A stretch of DNA of 64,000 nt from Rhodoblastus acidophilus (GTDB lineage Bacteria; Pseudomonadota; Alphaproteobacteria; Rhizobiales; Beijerinckiaceae): contig NZ_FYDG01000001.1 in the NCBI RefSeq assembly GCF_900187365.1, forward strand, positions 682,001-746,000. The letters run 5' to 3'. The notes under the pieces were generated by a model, which had not been told where the DNA came from, searched no databases, and saw only the letters and a list, made by a program, of their open reading frames with translations. Shown here piece by piece: positions 36,762 through 45,774 of this stretch. The position numbers and the translations under genes were made by a program. Within the stretch, counting starts at the first letter, position 1; every line of letters begins with the position of its first letter.

Positions 36762-38486
36762 ATGACACTAAACCTGCAGGCGCCACAACTGCGCGAACTG
36801 AAGCCCCGGATCATGGTTTGCGGCGTCGGCGGCGCCGGCGGCAACGCCGTCAACAACATGATCGCCTCCGGCCTAATGGGCGTGGATTTCATCGTCGCCA
36901 ACACCGACGCGCAGGCGCTGACCAGCAGCAAAGCCGAGCGCATCATCCAGATGGGCCTGCAGGTCACCGAGGGCCTGGGCGCCGGCTCGCAGCCGGAAAT
37001 CGGCCGCGCCTCCGCCGAAGAAGCCCTGGAAGAAATTCGCGACCACCTCACCGGCGCGCATATGTGCTTCGTCACGGCGGGCATGGGCGGCGGCACCGGC
37101 ACCGGCGCGGCCCCCGTCATCGCCCGCACCGCCCGCGACATGGGCATCCTCACCGTCGGCGTGGTGACCAAGCCGTTCCAGTTCGAGGGCGCCCGCCGCA
37201 TGCGCGTCGCCGACGACGGCATCGAGGAGCTGCACAAGGCTGTCGACACCCTCATCGTCATCCCCAACCAGAACCTGTTCCGCGTCGCCAACGAGAAGAC
37301 CACCTTCGCCGACGCCTTCTCCATGGCCGACCAGGTGCTCTATTCCGGCGTCGCCTGCATCACCGACCTGATGGTGCGCGAAGGCCTGATCAACCTCGAC
37401 TTCGCCGACGTGCGCGCCATCATGCGCGACATGGGCAAGGCGATGATGGGCACGGGCGAAGCCTCCGGCGACCGCCGCGCGATTCTGGCCGCCGAAGCCG
37501 CCATCGCCAATCCGCTGCTCGACGAAGTGTCGATGAAGGGCGCCCGCGGTCTGCTGATCTCCATCACCGGCGGCAACGACCTTACTCTTTATGAAGTGGA
37601 CGAGGCCGCCAGCCGCATCCGCCAGGAAGTGGACGAGGACGCCAACATCATCCTCGGCGCCACCTTCGACCAGAGCCTCGACGGCATCATCCGCGTCTCC
37701 GTGGTCGCCACCGGGATCGACAAGCCGCTCGGCGTCTATGACGCCAACGACCAGCGCCTGGCCGAAGCCGGCGAGCGCCTGCGCGCCCAGGCCTCGGCCC
37801 AGGCCGCCGCCCGCGCGGAACAGGCCGCCGCCAACGCCCGGGGCCAATCGACCGCGCAGATGCAGATGTCGCCGCTCGAAGCCGCCCCGATGCAGGAACA
37901 GGCCCCGGCGCCCTCCTACGAGCCCGCGCCGGCGCCAGCCTATGCGCCCGCTTATCCCGCCCCGGGCGAGCCCCAGGGCTACGCGCCGCATCATTCCGAC
38001 GTGCAGATCACCCGCGTCGCGCCGCAGCCCTACCGCGAGCCCGTCCCCGCGCCGCAACCGCGCCGCGACGCCTCCGCGCAAGCGCCGCAGGTCTACATCC
38101 CGCCGGCTGCGGAACAGCCGCAAGCCCGCCGCATGCCCAGCATCGACGACCTGCCGCTGCCGGGCCAAAGCCTGATGCGCGCGCAAGCGGCCGGCGAGAC
38201 GGAGCCGGAAACGAAGCGGCGCACCCTGCTGGAGCGGCTCGCCAATTTCGGCATGAGCCGCGCCGAGGAACTCCGCGCCCACCAGGGCGCGGCCGCGCCC
38301 CAACCGGCGCTGGCGCCCCCCGGCTACGCGCCGCAACAGCAGCCGTCGCCGGTTCACGCCGAATACGCCAAGCGCCCGCCGCAGCAGCGCCCGGCCGGAG
38401 CCGTTGACGTCCATGGCCGCCCCCTGCCCCGCGCCGAGGACGACCAGCTGGAGATCCCGGCCTTCCTGCGCCGGCAGAGCCGCTGA
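36762..38486 (+). CDS. ftsZ: Cell division protein FtsZ
   Basis: FtsZ is the tubulin-like GTPase that forms the Z ring. The 574-residue product has the N-terminal GTPase domain ([21 protein letters not shown], tubulin signature [13 protein letters not shown] near 108-114), the activation domain ([24 protein letters not shown]), a long Pro/Ala/Gln-rich linker (~320-555) as is usual in Rhizobiales, and the conserved C-terminal peptide [13 protein letters not shown] that binds FtsA. A 160-base gap after ftsA and a terminator behind it show that ftsZ can be transcribed separately. Confidence 0.98.
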   Translation: MTLNLQAPQLRELKPRIMVCGVGGAGGNAVNNMIASGLMGVDFIVANTDAQALTSSKAERIIQMGLQVTEGLGAGSQPEIGRASAEEALEEIRDHLTGAHMCFVTAGMGGGTGTGAAPVIARTARDMGILTVGVVTKPFQFEGARRMRVADDGIEELHKAVDTLIVIPNQNLFRVANEKTTFADAFSMADQVLYSGVACITDLMVREGLINLDFADVRAIMRDMGKAMMGTGEASGDRRAILAAEAAIANPLLDEVSMKGARGLLISITGGNDLTLYEVDEAASRIRQEVDEDANIILGATFDQSLDGIIRVSVVATGIDKPLGVYDANDQRLAEAGERLRAQASAQAAARAEQAAANARGQSTAQMQMSPLEAAPMQEQAPAPSYEPAPAPAYAPAYPAPGEPQGYAPHHSDVQITRVAPQPYREPVPAPQPRRDASAQAPQVYIPPAAEQPQARRMPSIDDLPLPGQSLMRAQAAGETEPETKRRTLLERLANFGMSRAEELRAHQGAAAPQPALAPPGYAPQQQPSPVHAEYAKRPPQQRPAGAVDVHGRPLPRAEDDQLEIPAFLRRQSR

Positions 38487-38968
38487 GCGTTCTGACCGAT
38501 AGCTGAACCCGCGAAAAACCCGCCGAGAGGCGGGTTTTTTTGTGTCACAGACTTGATCGAGGCCAGAACGGTCCGGCGTGGGTTCTCCACACCTGGGCCA
38601 TAATTGATTCGACCCTGTAGCTTGAGGAGTTGTGAAGAATTCGTTAATCGGCAAGACTTGTGAGGGCGAATCACTGTCAAGATGCTGACGCAAGGTCGTG
38701 ACGAAAAGACGGTTAAATTTGTAACAGGGGCGTAAGAAAGTTTGATTTGGTTTGACCGACGCCCAAAGTTACCTTCTAGCCGTGGAGCAGCACATCGCGT
38801 TTGCGCCGCTGTCGAAACCCTCGGGAACACAGGCGTTTCCAAGGGAACTTACGGCCAACTCCCAACTCCGGCGCGCCGCGCTCAGGGTCGCCCTCTGAGC
38901 GAAACATGGCGAAAACCGGCCAGAAACAGGATGTTCCCGCGGATGTGGCGGGGCGAGAAAAGATCGGG
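38487..38968. other. Intergenic region between ftsZ and lpxC
   Basis: About 480 bases. It contains the ftsZ terminator and the lpxC leader. No gene is supported; an in-frame ATG at 38906 could be an alternative lpxC start. Confidence 0.6.
38514..38541 (+). terminator. Intrinsic terminator of ftsZ
   Basis: CCCGCC and GGCGGG form a stem around GAGA, extended by A/T pairing, followed by seven T, about 30 bases past the ftsZ stop. Confidence 0.9.
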
Positions 38969-39925
38969 ATGCGCATGAAGTCGACCCAACAGACCACGCT
39001 TCGGAATCGCGTCGTCGTCTCCGGAGGCATTGGTGTTCATTCGGGCAAGCCCGTTCGCCTCGTCCTCAATCCCGCCGAAGCCGGCGCCGGCCTGGTGTTC
39101 CAGCGCACCGGCCTCGCCAATGGCGTGAGCCGCCGCATCGCGGCGCTCCATTCCAAAGTCACCATGACCGATCTGTGCACGGTCATTGGCGAAGACGGCA
39201 AGAATCTCGTCGCCACAATCGAGCATCTCGTCGCCGCCTTGCGCGGCTTGAACGTCGATAATTGCCTGATCGAGGTCGATGGTCCGGAAACCCCGATCAT
39301 GGACGGCTCGGCCGCGGCTTTCGTCGAGGCCATCGACAGCGTGGGCCTGGTTTCGCTCGACGCGCCGCGCCGCTATATCAAGATTCTCAAGACCGTGCGC
39401 ATCGAGCACGGCCGCGGTTATTCGGAACTGCGTCCCGCGGCCTCCGGTTTCCGGCTCGACGTCGAGATCGATTTCGACAATCCCGTGGTTGGCCGACAGC
39501 GCAAAATTCTCGATCTGGAGCCGCAGTCGTTCCGCCGCGACCTCGCCCGCGCCCGCACCTTCGGCTTTCTCTCCGACGTGGAAAAGCTGACGAAAATGGG
39601 CTTCGCGCTCGGCGCCTCGCTGGAAAATTCCGTCGGCATCGATGGCGACCGCATCCTTAACCCCGAGGGCCTTCGCTATGTGGACGAGTTCGTTCGCCAC
39701 AAGATGCTCGACGCTGTGGGCGACCTCGCGCTGGCCGGCGCGCCGCTGATCGGCGCCTACCAGTCCTATTGCGGCGGCCACAAGATGAATGTCGCCGTGC
39801 TCGACGCCCTGTTCGCCGACAAGAAGGCCTGGCGCTTTGTCGACGCCCCGGTTCCGCACCGCGAGGGCGCCCGCGCCGATCTCGGCCTGGCCGTCGGCCC
39901 CGCCTTCATGCCGGAGCGCAACTGA
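38969..39925 (+). CDS. lpxC: UDP-3-O-acyl-N-acetylglucosamine deacetylase
   Basis: LpxC is the zinc-dependent committed step of lipid A synthesis. The 318-residue product shows the family core: GGIGVHSGKPVRLVLNPAEAGAGLVF, zinc His in TIEHLVAALRGLNVDNC (~86), DGSAAAFVEAI, ARTFGFLSDVEKL, and HKMLDAVGDLALAG with further zinc ligands His (~243) and Asp (~247), then the substrate His in CGGHKMN. The start is uncertain: 38969 (MRMKSTQQTTLRNRV) fits relatives, while ATG 38906 would add 21 residues. Confidence 0.95.
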   Translation: MRMKSTQQTTLRNRVVVSGGIGVHSGKPVRLVLNPAEAGAGLVFQRTGLANGVSRRIAALHSKVTMTDLCTVIGEDGKNLVATIEHLVAALRGLNVDNCLIEVDGPETPIMDGSAAAFVEAIDSVGLVSLDAPRRYIKILKTVRIEHGRGYSELRPAASGFRLDVEIDFDNPVVGRQRKILDLEPQSFRRDLARARTFGFLSDVEKLTKMGFALGASLENSVGIDGDRILNPEGLRYVDEFVRHKMLDAVGDLALAGAPLIGAYQSYCGGHKMNVAVLDALFADKKAWRFVDAPVPHREGARADLGLAVGPAFMPERN

Positions 39926-40117
39926 GCGCTCTCAGCGCCGATCCGGGCGCCGCCGTCAGGCCGGCGCCCTTTTTGTTGCCTGCTTGACTTAAATTCGCCG
40001 CAAAATCTCGGCCTTTGTGGAACCCGTGCGCCGCAGTAGCGCCGAGGCGCGACATCCGTTAAACAAGCGTTGAGGCGCGCTCTTTCGAGGCGCGATGCGC
40101 AAACTTTCCAGAGCCCC

Positions 40118-40987
40118 ATGATGACTCCGAAACGCGAATTAGGCCTGAAATTGCTTATTGCCGCGGCGCTGGCTGTTCCCGCCGCGCCCGCGCTCGCCTT
40201 TTCGCTGGACGATCTCAACCCGTTCGGCCCCTCCAAATACGAGCAGAAGCTTGATCCGCAGGTCCCGGCCGATCATTTTTACAATGAGGGCCTGTCTCGC
40301 CTGGAAAAGGGCGACTACGAAGGCGCCGGGAAAAAATTCGGCGACCTGCAGAAAAAATTCCCCTTCTCGCAATGGGCCCGCCGGTCGTTGCTGATGGAGG
40401 TCTACGCCAATTATCGCGACGGCAAGACGACTGAGACCACCAGCGCCGCCGACCGCTATGTGTCGCTTTATCCCAACACGCCCGAGGCGGCCTACGCCAC
40501 CTATCTCGCAGGACAGGCGTTGTTCGAGAATATGCCCGACGTTCATCGCGACCAGACGGGCATGTCCCGGGCGATGAAGTATTTCCAAACGGTGATGGAT
40601 AAATACCCGAAATCGGAATATGCCGCCGACGCGCGTTACAAGCTGCAGGTGGCGCGCGACCAGCTCGCGGCCTATGAGTTGAACGTCGGACGCTATTACA
40701 TGCAGAAGGAAAATTTTGCGGCGGCGATCAACCGTTTCCGCGAGGTGCTGTTCAAGTACCAGACCACCCGGGAAGCCGAGGAGGCGCTGGAGCGCTTGAC
40801 CGAATGCTACCTCGCCATCGGGGTGACGCAGGAGGCGCAAACGGCCGCCGCAGTGCTTGGCGCCAATTATCCGAATTCGCCGTTTTACCAGGACGCCTAC
40901 GACCGGCTGAAAGGCCAGGGCCTGTCGCCGCGGGAAAGCCAGGATTCGTGGATTTCCAAAATCTTCCGCAAGGTCGGAATGAGCTGA
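40118..40987 (+). CDS. bamD: Outer membrane protein assembly factor BamD (ComL)
   Basis: BamD is the TPR scaffold of the BAM complex that inserts beta-barrel proteins. The 289-residue product has TPR-like helices: ADHFYNEGLSRLEKGDYEGAGKKFGDLQKKFPFSQWARRSLLMEVYANY, then repeats around YVSLYPNTPEAAYATYLAGQALFE and YYMQKENFAAAINRFREVLFKYQTTREAEEALERLTECYLAIG, the family core. BamD is normally a lipoprotein; here the signal sequence (LLIAAALAVPAAPALA followed by FSLDD) has no lipobox Cys, so an ordinary signal-peptidase-I site is predicted. It lies between lpxC and recN as usual. Confidence 0.93.
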   Translation: MMTPKRELGLKLLIAAALAVPAAPALAFSLDDLNPFGPSKYEQKLDPQVPADHFYNEGLSRLEKGDYEGAGKKFGDLQKKFPFSQWARRSLLMEVYANYRDGKTTETTSAADRYVSLYPNTPEAAYATYLAGQALFENMPDVHRDQTGMSRAMKYFQTVMDKYPKSEYAADARYKLQVARDQLAAYELNVGRYYMQKENFAAAINRFREVLFKYQTTREAEEALERLTECYLAIGVTQEAQTAAAVLGANYPNSPFYQDAYDRLKGQGLSPRESQDSWISKIFRKVGMS

Positions 40988-41011
40988 GCCCGTTGCCGTT
41001 GGAAGGATAGA

Positions 41012-42682
41012 ATGCTTGTCCAGCTCGCGATTCGCGATATCGTCCTGATTGACAGGCTGGAGCTGGATTTTTCCGCCGGCATGACCGTGCTCACCGGCGA
41101 AACCGGCGCGGGCAAGAGCATTTTGCTCGACGCCTTTTCGCTGGCGCTCGGCGGGCGCGGCGATGGCTCGCTGGTGCGCGCGGGCCAGCAACAGGGCCAG
41201 GTGACGGCGGTTTTCGACCCGCCCATGGACCATCCAGCGCGGCAGATCGCCGCCGACCAGGAAATTTCCGTCGATGGCGACCTGATCCTGCGCCGCGTGC
41301 AAATGGCCGACGGGCGCAGCCGCGCCTATGTCAACGACCAGGCGGTTTCGGTGCAGACGCTGCGCGCCATCGGGCGCGAACTGGTGGAGATTCACGGCCA
41401 GCATGACGACCGGGCGCTGGCCGATCCCGCTTTGCACCGCGCCTTGGTGGACGCGTTCGGAGGCCTCGACCCGCAGGCCGAATCGACCCGCTCGGCCCAT
41501 GTGCAATGGCGCCGGGCGGAAAACCTGCTCCGCGACGAGCGGGAAAAGATCGAGCTGGCGCGGCGGGAGGCTGATTACCTTCGGCACTCGTTCGACGAAC
41601 TCTCCAAGCTGCGGCCGGAACCGGGAGAGGAAGAGCGCCTCGCCGGCGAACGCGCCGCGATGCAGCAGGCGGAAAAAGTGTTCGGCGACCTGCGCGACGC
41701 ACAGGACACCGTGGCCGGCGACCGCTCGCCTCTGGCGCTGTTGTCGGGGGTGTTGCGGCGGCTTGACCGCCGTCAGTCGCAAGCCCCGGCCCTGATCGAC
41801 CCCTGCCTGCAGGCGCTCGACGCCGCGCTCAATGCGTTGGACCATGCGCAACAGGTTCTGGACCAGGCCTTGCGCGACGCGCGTTTCGACCCGCGTGAAC
41901 TGGAGCGCGTGGAGGAGCGGCTGTTCGCCTTGCGCGCCGCCGCGCGAAAATACGGCGCTCCCGTGGAAAGCCTGTCGGCTTTGGCGGAACGAATCGCTGG
42001 AGAACTCTCGACGCTCGACGCAAGCGAAAGCCGCTTGAAGCAGTTGGAGGTCGAGCGCACGGCGGCCGAGGCGGAGTTCCGCAAATGCTGCGCGGCGCTG
42101 AGCAAGGCGCGGAAAAAGGCCGCCGCCGATCTCGACAAGGCCGTCAACGCCGAATTGCCGCCACTCAAACTGGAGCGAGCGCGGTTTTCGACGCAAATCA
42201 CGCCGGACGAGGCGGGCGCCAACGCCGATGGCGCCGAGAAGATCGAGTTTTGGGTGCAGACCAACCCCGGCGCCCGCCCCGGCCCGATGATGAAAGTCGC
42301 GTCGGGCGGCGAGTTGTCGCGCTTCATGCTGGCGCTGAAAGTGGTGCTGGCCGATCGCGGCTCGGCGCCCACTTTGGTGTTCGACGAGATTGATTCGGGC
42401 GCAGGCGGCGCGGTGGCCGACGCCATTGGCCAAAGACTGGCCCGACTGGCGGAAAAGGTTCAGGTGCTGACGGTGACTCACGCGCCGCAGGTGGCGGCGC
42501 GGGCGGGCAAGCATTTGCGCATTTCCAAGGATTTGGCCGACAAGGGCGCGCGCGCCGCCACCAGCGTGGCGCCGCTGGAGGATCATCACCGGCTGGAGGA
42601 AATCGCCCGCATGCTCTCGGGCGCGACCATCACCGACGAGGCGCGCGCGGCGGCGGCCCGGCTGATGGACGGGGCGGACTAG
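41012..42682 (+). CDS. recN: DNA repair protein RecN
   Basis: RecN is an SMC-like ATPase acting in double-strand-break repair. The 556-residue product has N-terminal Walker A GETGAGKSILLDAFSLALGGRGDGSLVR, a central coiled coil (~150-370), the signature VASGGELSRFMLALKVVL, Walker B TLVFDEIDSGAGGAVADAIGQRLARLAE and the H-loop QVLTVTHAPQVAA. The order bamD-recN is conserved; ligA, often next, is replaced here by an ABC-F gene. Confidence 0.96.
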   Translation: MLVQLAIRDIVLIDRLELDFSAGMTVLTGETGAGKSILLDAFSLALGGRGDGSLVRAGQQQGQVTAVFDPPMDHPARQIAADQEISVDGDLILRRVQMADGRSRAYVNDQAVSVQTLRAIGRELVEIHGQHDDRALADPALHRALVDAFGGLDPQAESTRSAHVQWRRAENLLRDEREKIELARREADYLRHSFDELSKLRPEPGEEERLAGERAAMQQAEKVFGDLRDAQDTVAGDRSPLALLSGVLRRLDRRQSQAPALIDPCLQALDAALNALDHAQQVLDQALRDARFDPRELERVEERLFALRAAARKYGAPVESLSALAERIAGELSTLDASESRLKQLEVERTAAEAEFRKCCAALSKARKKAAADLDKAVNAELPPLKLERARFSTQITPDEAGANADGAEKIEFWVQTNPGARPGPMMKVASGGELSRFMLALKVVLADRGSAPTLVFDEIDSGAGGAVADAIGQRLARLAEKVQVLTVTHAPQVAARAGKHLRISKDLADKGARAATSVAPLEDHHRLEEIARMLSGATITDEARAAAARLMDGAD

Positions 42683-43012
42683 ACAGCGTCAAGGCTTGGC
42701 GTGCTTGCGGCCCTGGCGCGTTTTGACCTTCCCCGATTGCTGCGAGCATATCCGTAAAGTCGGTAAACGCGGCGCGATCCTCGGACGGAAGTCGCCTTGC
42801 GACGGCAACAAGCGCCGCGCCAACACGTCCACGGCGTCGCCGATGCGGCCGAGTCGCCGGCTATAGCTAGCCGACAATGGCGATCACTTCCGCCCCGCCC
42901 TGGGGATCGCTGGATTTCATAGTTGGGGTTTGGGATACAGGCGGTTCGCCAACCGGCGCGAAGAGCGTTGCATCATGCGCAAGCCGACTCGTCCCCGACC
43001 GACAGACGATAT
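42683..43012. other. Intergenic region between recN and the ABC-F gene
   Basis: About 330 bases. A 62-codon frame on the minus strand with a TTG start is the only candidate, and it lacks support. No promoter stands out. Confidence 0.5.
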
Positions 43013-44899
43013 ATGACCTCTCTCATGCTGCAAATCACCGATCTCACCTATCGCCTCGGCCCCCGCATCCTGTTCGACTCCGCCAGCGCGGTGATGCCGG
43101 AACGCGCCAAGGTCGGCTTCGTCGGGCGCAACGGAGCCGGCAAGACAACCCTGTTTCGCATGATCTGCGGCGAGATCGCCGCCGAAAGCGGTACGACCAA
43201 CATTCCGCGCGGCGCCCGCATCGGCCGAGTCGAGCAGGAAGCGCCCGGCGGCGAGGGCAAGCTGATCGATTTCGTGCTCGCCGCGGATGTCGAACGCGCC
43301 GCCTTGTTGGACGAAGCCGAACATGCGCAGGACCCGCATCGCATCGCCGAAATCCACGTCCGCCTCGCGGATATCGAGGCCCATGCCGCCCCGGCGCGCG
43401 CTGCCGAAATTCTGGCGGGCCTGGGCTTCGACGAAGCCGCCCAGCATCGGGCGCTGAAGGAGTTTTCCGGCGGATGGCGGATGCGCGTGGCGCTGGCCGC
43501 CGTGCTGTTCTCGCGCCCAGACCTGCTGCTGCTCGACGAACCGACCAATTATCTCGATCTCGAAGGCGCGCTCTGGCTCAACGATTATCTCAAAGCCTAT
43601 CCGGCGACGACGGTGATCATCAGCCATGACCGCGACATGCTCAACGAGGTCTGCGATCATATCGTTCATCTCGAACAGGCCAAGCTGACGGTCTATCGCG
43701 GCAATTACGACAGCTTCGCCCGCCAGCGCGCGGAGGCGCGCATGTTGCAGGCGAAATTCCTCAAGAAGCAGGAGGAGAAGCGCGCGCATCTGCAAGCCTT
43801 CGTCGATCGCTTCCGCGCCAAGGCCACCAAGGCGCGTCAGGCGCAGAGCCGCCTGAAAATGCTGGAGAAGATGGAGCAGGTTTCGGCGGTTGTGGACGAG
43901 GAGGTCTTGCCGTTCAATTTCCCGTCGCCGGAAAAGCCGCTCTCCCCTCCTCTCATCGCGCTTGAAGGGGTGAGCGTCGGCTATGACGACCGCACCATCC
44001 TGTCCAAACTCAACCTGACGCTGGCCGACGACGACCGCATCGGCCTGCTCGGCGCCAATGGCAACGGCAAATCCACCTTCGCCAAACTGCTGGGCGGACG
44101 GCTTCCCGCCATGTCCGGCGTGATGAAGCGGTCGTCGAAGCTTGAAGCCGGCTTTTTCGCCCAACATCAGGTCGACGACCTCAACGAGACGGACACGCCC
44201 TATCTCGCGGTGCAGCGGCTGATGCCGGACGCGCCGGAATCGCGCGTGAGGGCGCGCGCGGCCCAGTTCGGCTTTCCCGGCGGCAAATCCGACACCAGGG
44301 TCGCGGAACTGTCCGGCGGCGAAAAGGCGCGCCTGCTGATGGGCCTTTGCACCTTCGCCGGTCCGCATCTGCTGATTCTCGACGAACCGACCAACCATCT
44401 CGACATCGACAGCCGCGCGGCCCTGGCCGAGGCGATCAACGATTTCGCCGGCGCCGTGATCCTGATCTCGCACGATCAATATTTGCTGGAGTCCTGCGCC
44501 GACCGGCTCTGGCTGGTCGCGGACGGGAGCGTCAAGCCGTTCGACGGCGACATGGCCGATTACCGCAAATATGTACTGGAGCAGGCGCGCGGGCCGAAGG
44601 AGAAGTCGGGCGCCGCCGGCAATGCCGCGCTGGAGGCCCGCCGCAACGCCGCCCAGGTGCGAAAGGAGGCCGCGCCCCTGCTGAAGAAAGTGAAGGCGGC
44701 GGAAGATAAAATGGAGAAGTTTTCGGGCCTGATCGCCAAGGTCGATCTGATGCTGGCCGATCCCCGCGCCTTCGAGCGCAACCCGGCCGAGGCCCTAAAA
44801 CTGTCGCAGCAGCGCGCGGAATTGGAAAAGGCATTGGCGGCGGCGGAAGAGGAATGGCTGGACTTGTCCGGCGAATACGAGTCGCTGGTGAACGGATGA
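43013..44899 (+). CDS. ABC-F family ATPase (Uup/YheS-like)
   Basis: ABC-F proteins have two ATPase cassettes without membrane domains and act on ribosomes, rescuing or regulating translation. The ~628-residue product has cassette 1 (Walker A GRNGAGKTTLFRMI, signature FSGGWRMRVALA, Walker B LLLLDEPTNYLDLEG), a charged linker helix (RAEARMLQAKFLKKQEEKRAHLQAF), cassette 2 (GANGNGKSTFAKLL, LSGGEKARLLMG, LLILDEPTNHLDID) and a C-terminal coiled coil (~535-628) as in Uup and YheS. ATG 43013 and the one four codons later are both possible; relatives start like the second (MLQITDLTYRLG). Confidence 0.93.
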   Translation: MTSLMLQITDLTYRLGPRILFDSASAVMPERAKVGFVGRNGAGKTTLFRMICGEIAAESGTTNIPRGARIGRVEQEAPGGEGKLIDFVLAADVERAALLDEAEHAQDPHRIAEIHVRLADIEAHAAPARAAEILAGLGFDEAAQHRALKEFSGGWRMRVALAAVLFSRPDLLLLDEPTNYLDLEGALWLNDYLKAYPATTVIISHDRDMLNEVCDHIVHLEQAKLTVYRGNYDSFARQRAEARMLQAKFLKKQEEKRAHLQAFVDRFRAKATKARQAQSRLKMLEKMEQVSAVVDEEVLPFNFPSPEKPLSPPLIALEGVSVGYDDRTILSKLNLTLADDDRIGLLGANGNGKSTFAKLLGGRLPAMSGVMKRSSKLEAGFFAQHQVDDLNETDTPYLAVQRLMPDAPESRVRARAAQFGFPGGKSDTRVAELSGGEKARLLMGLCTFAGPHLLILDEPTNHLDIDSRAALAEAINDFAGAVILISHDQYLLESCADRLWLVADGSVKPFDGDMADYRKYVLEQARGPKEKSGAAGNAALEARRNAAQVRKEAAPLLKKVKAAEDKMEKFSGLIAKVDLMLADPRAFERNPAEALKLSQQRAELEKALAAAEEEWLDLSGEYESLVNG

Positions 44900-45019
44900 C
44901 CGGAGGCGCCGATGGCCGATCATCGCGGCAAGAACAAGAGGGACTGCTGCGGGGCGCGGCCGGCGGCGGATGCTGCTGAACCGTCACACGGCGGCGCTAT
45001 AGCAGCCGCGGAGAATGTC

Positions 45020-45646
45020 ATGACTTCAAGAATCACCGTCCTCTGCGCTCTGCTCGGCGTGCTTTTGTCGATCGCTTTCGTGGACCGGCCGCTGTCGCTA
45101 TGGGCTTACGACAATTTTCATGCGACGCGTCTGTTCTATCACAATCTGACCGTTCCGGTCGAAGGCATGAAGATTCTGGCGCTGGCGGGCCTGATCTGGT
45201 GCGGCGCCCTGTTTGCGTCCGGCCGCGCGCTCGCCGGGCGCCACGCGGCGATCCTGCGCCTCAGCCTCGCGACGCTGACGGCGATGGCCGTCAAGGATTT
45301 GCTGAAATTCGGCTTCGGGCGCACCTGGCCGGAAACCTGGGTCAACGCCAATCCCAGCTTCATCACCGACCATGTCTTCGCCTTCGCCCCGTTCCATGGC
45401 GGAACAGGGTGGTCGGCTTTTCCTTCCGGCCACGAAGCCGTGGCGGCGGCGTTTTGCGCCGCGCTTTGGGCGCTGGCGCCGCGCCTGAGAGCGCTGTGCG
45501 TCGTCATCGTGCTGGTGGTCGCGGCGGGGCTGATCGGGGCGGACGAGCATTGGCTCAGCGACGTCATCGCCGGCGGACTGGTCGGCTGGCTGATCGGCGC
45601 GCTGCTCGCCCGGGTGGACTTGCCCAAAGTCGGCGGCCCCGGCTGA
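45020..45646 (+). CDS. PAP2-superfamily membrane protein (phosphatase-like)
   Basis: The 208-residue product has about five or six membrane helices and PAP2-type motifs. PSGHEAVAAAFCAALWALAPRLR is intact, and EHWLSDVIAGGLVGW keeps the HxxxD pair. The first motif reads KFGFGRTWPETW, so Trp stands where KX6RP has Arg, and no Arg precedes HWLSD at the usual SRX5H place. It may be a divergent lipid phosphatase or a family with another substrate. ATG 45020 has GGAG seven bases upstream; an earlier ATG (44912) would add an unconserved polar stretch. It lies between an ABC-F gene and hpnJ. Confidence 0.8.
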   Translation: MTSRITVLCALLGVLLSIAFVDRPLSLWAYDNFHATRLFYHNLTVPVEGMKILALAGLIWCGALFASGRALAGRHAAILRLSLATLTAMAVKDLLKFGFGRTWPETWVNANPSFITDHVFAFAPFHGGTGWSAFPSGHEAVAAAFCAALWALAPRLRALCVVIVLVVAAGLIGADEHWLSDVIAGGLVGWLIGALLARVDLPKVGGPG

Positions 45647-45774
45647 AGGCTGCTCCCGCTGGCGGACCAACCCGCGCCCCGCAAGTAATTCTGGACGCGG
45701 CGTCAAAATTTCGCCACAAGGCCATCACCATTGCACAGATGAAATCCCGACGCCGATTTTCGGAGCGATCAATC

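Noticed and set aside
36873-38693. 606-codon minus-strand frame opposite ftsZ
   Set aside because: Antisense shadow of the certain ftsZ gene, rich in Gly/Arg/Ala with no motif.
42689-42877. 62-codon minus-strand frame after recN
   Set aside because: TTG start without ribosome site and no family similarity that I recognise.
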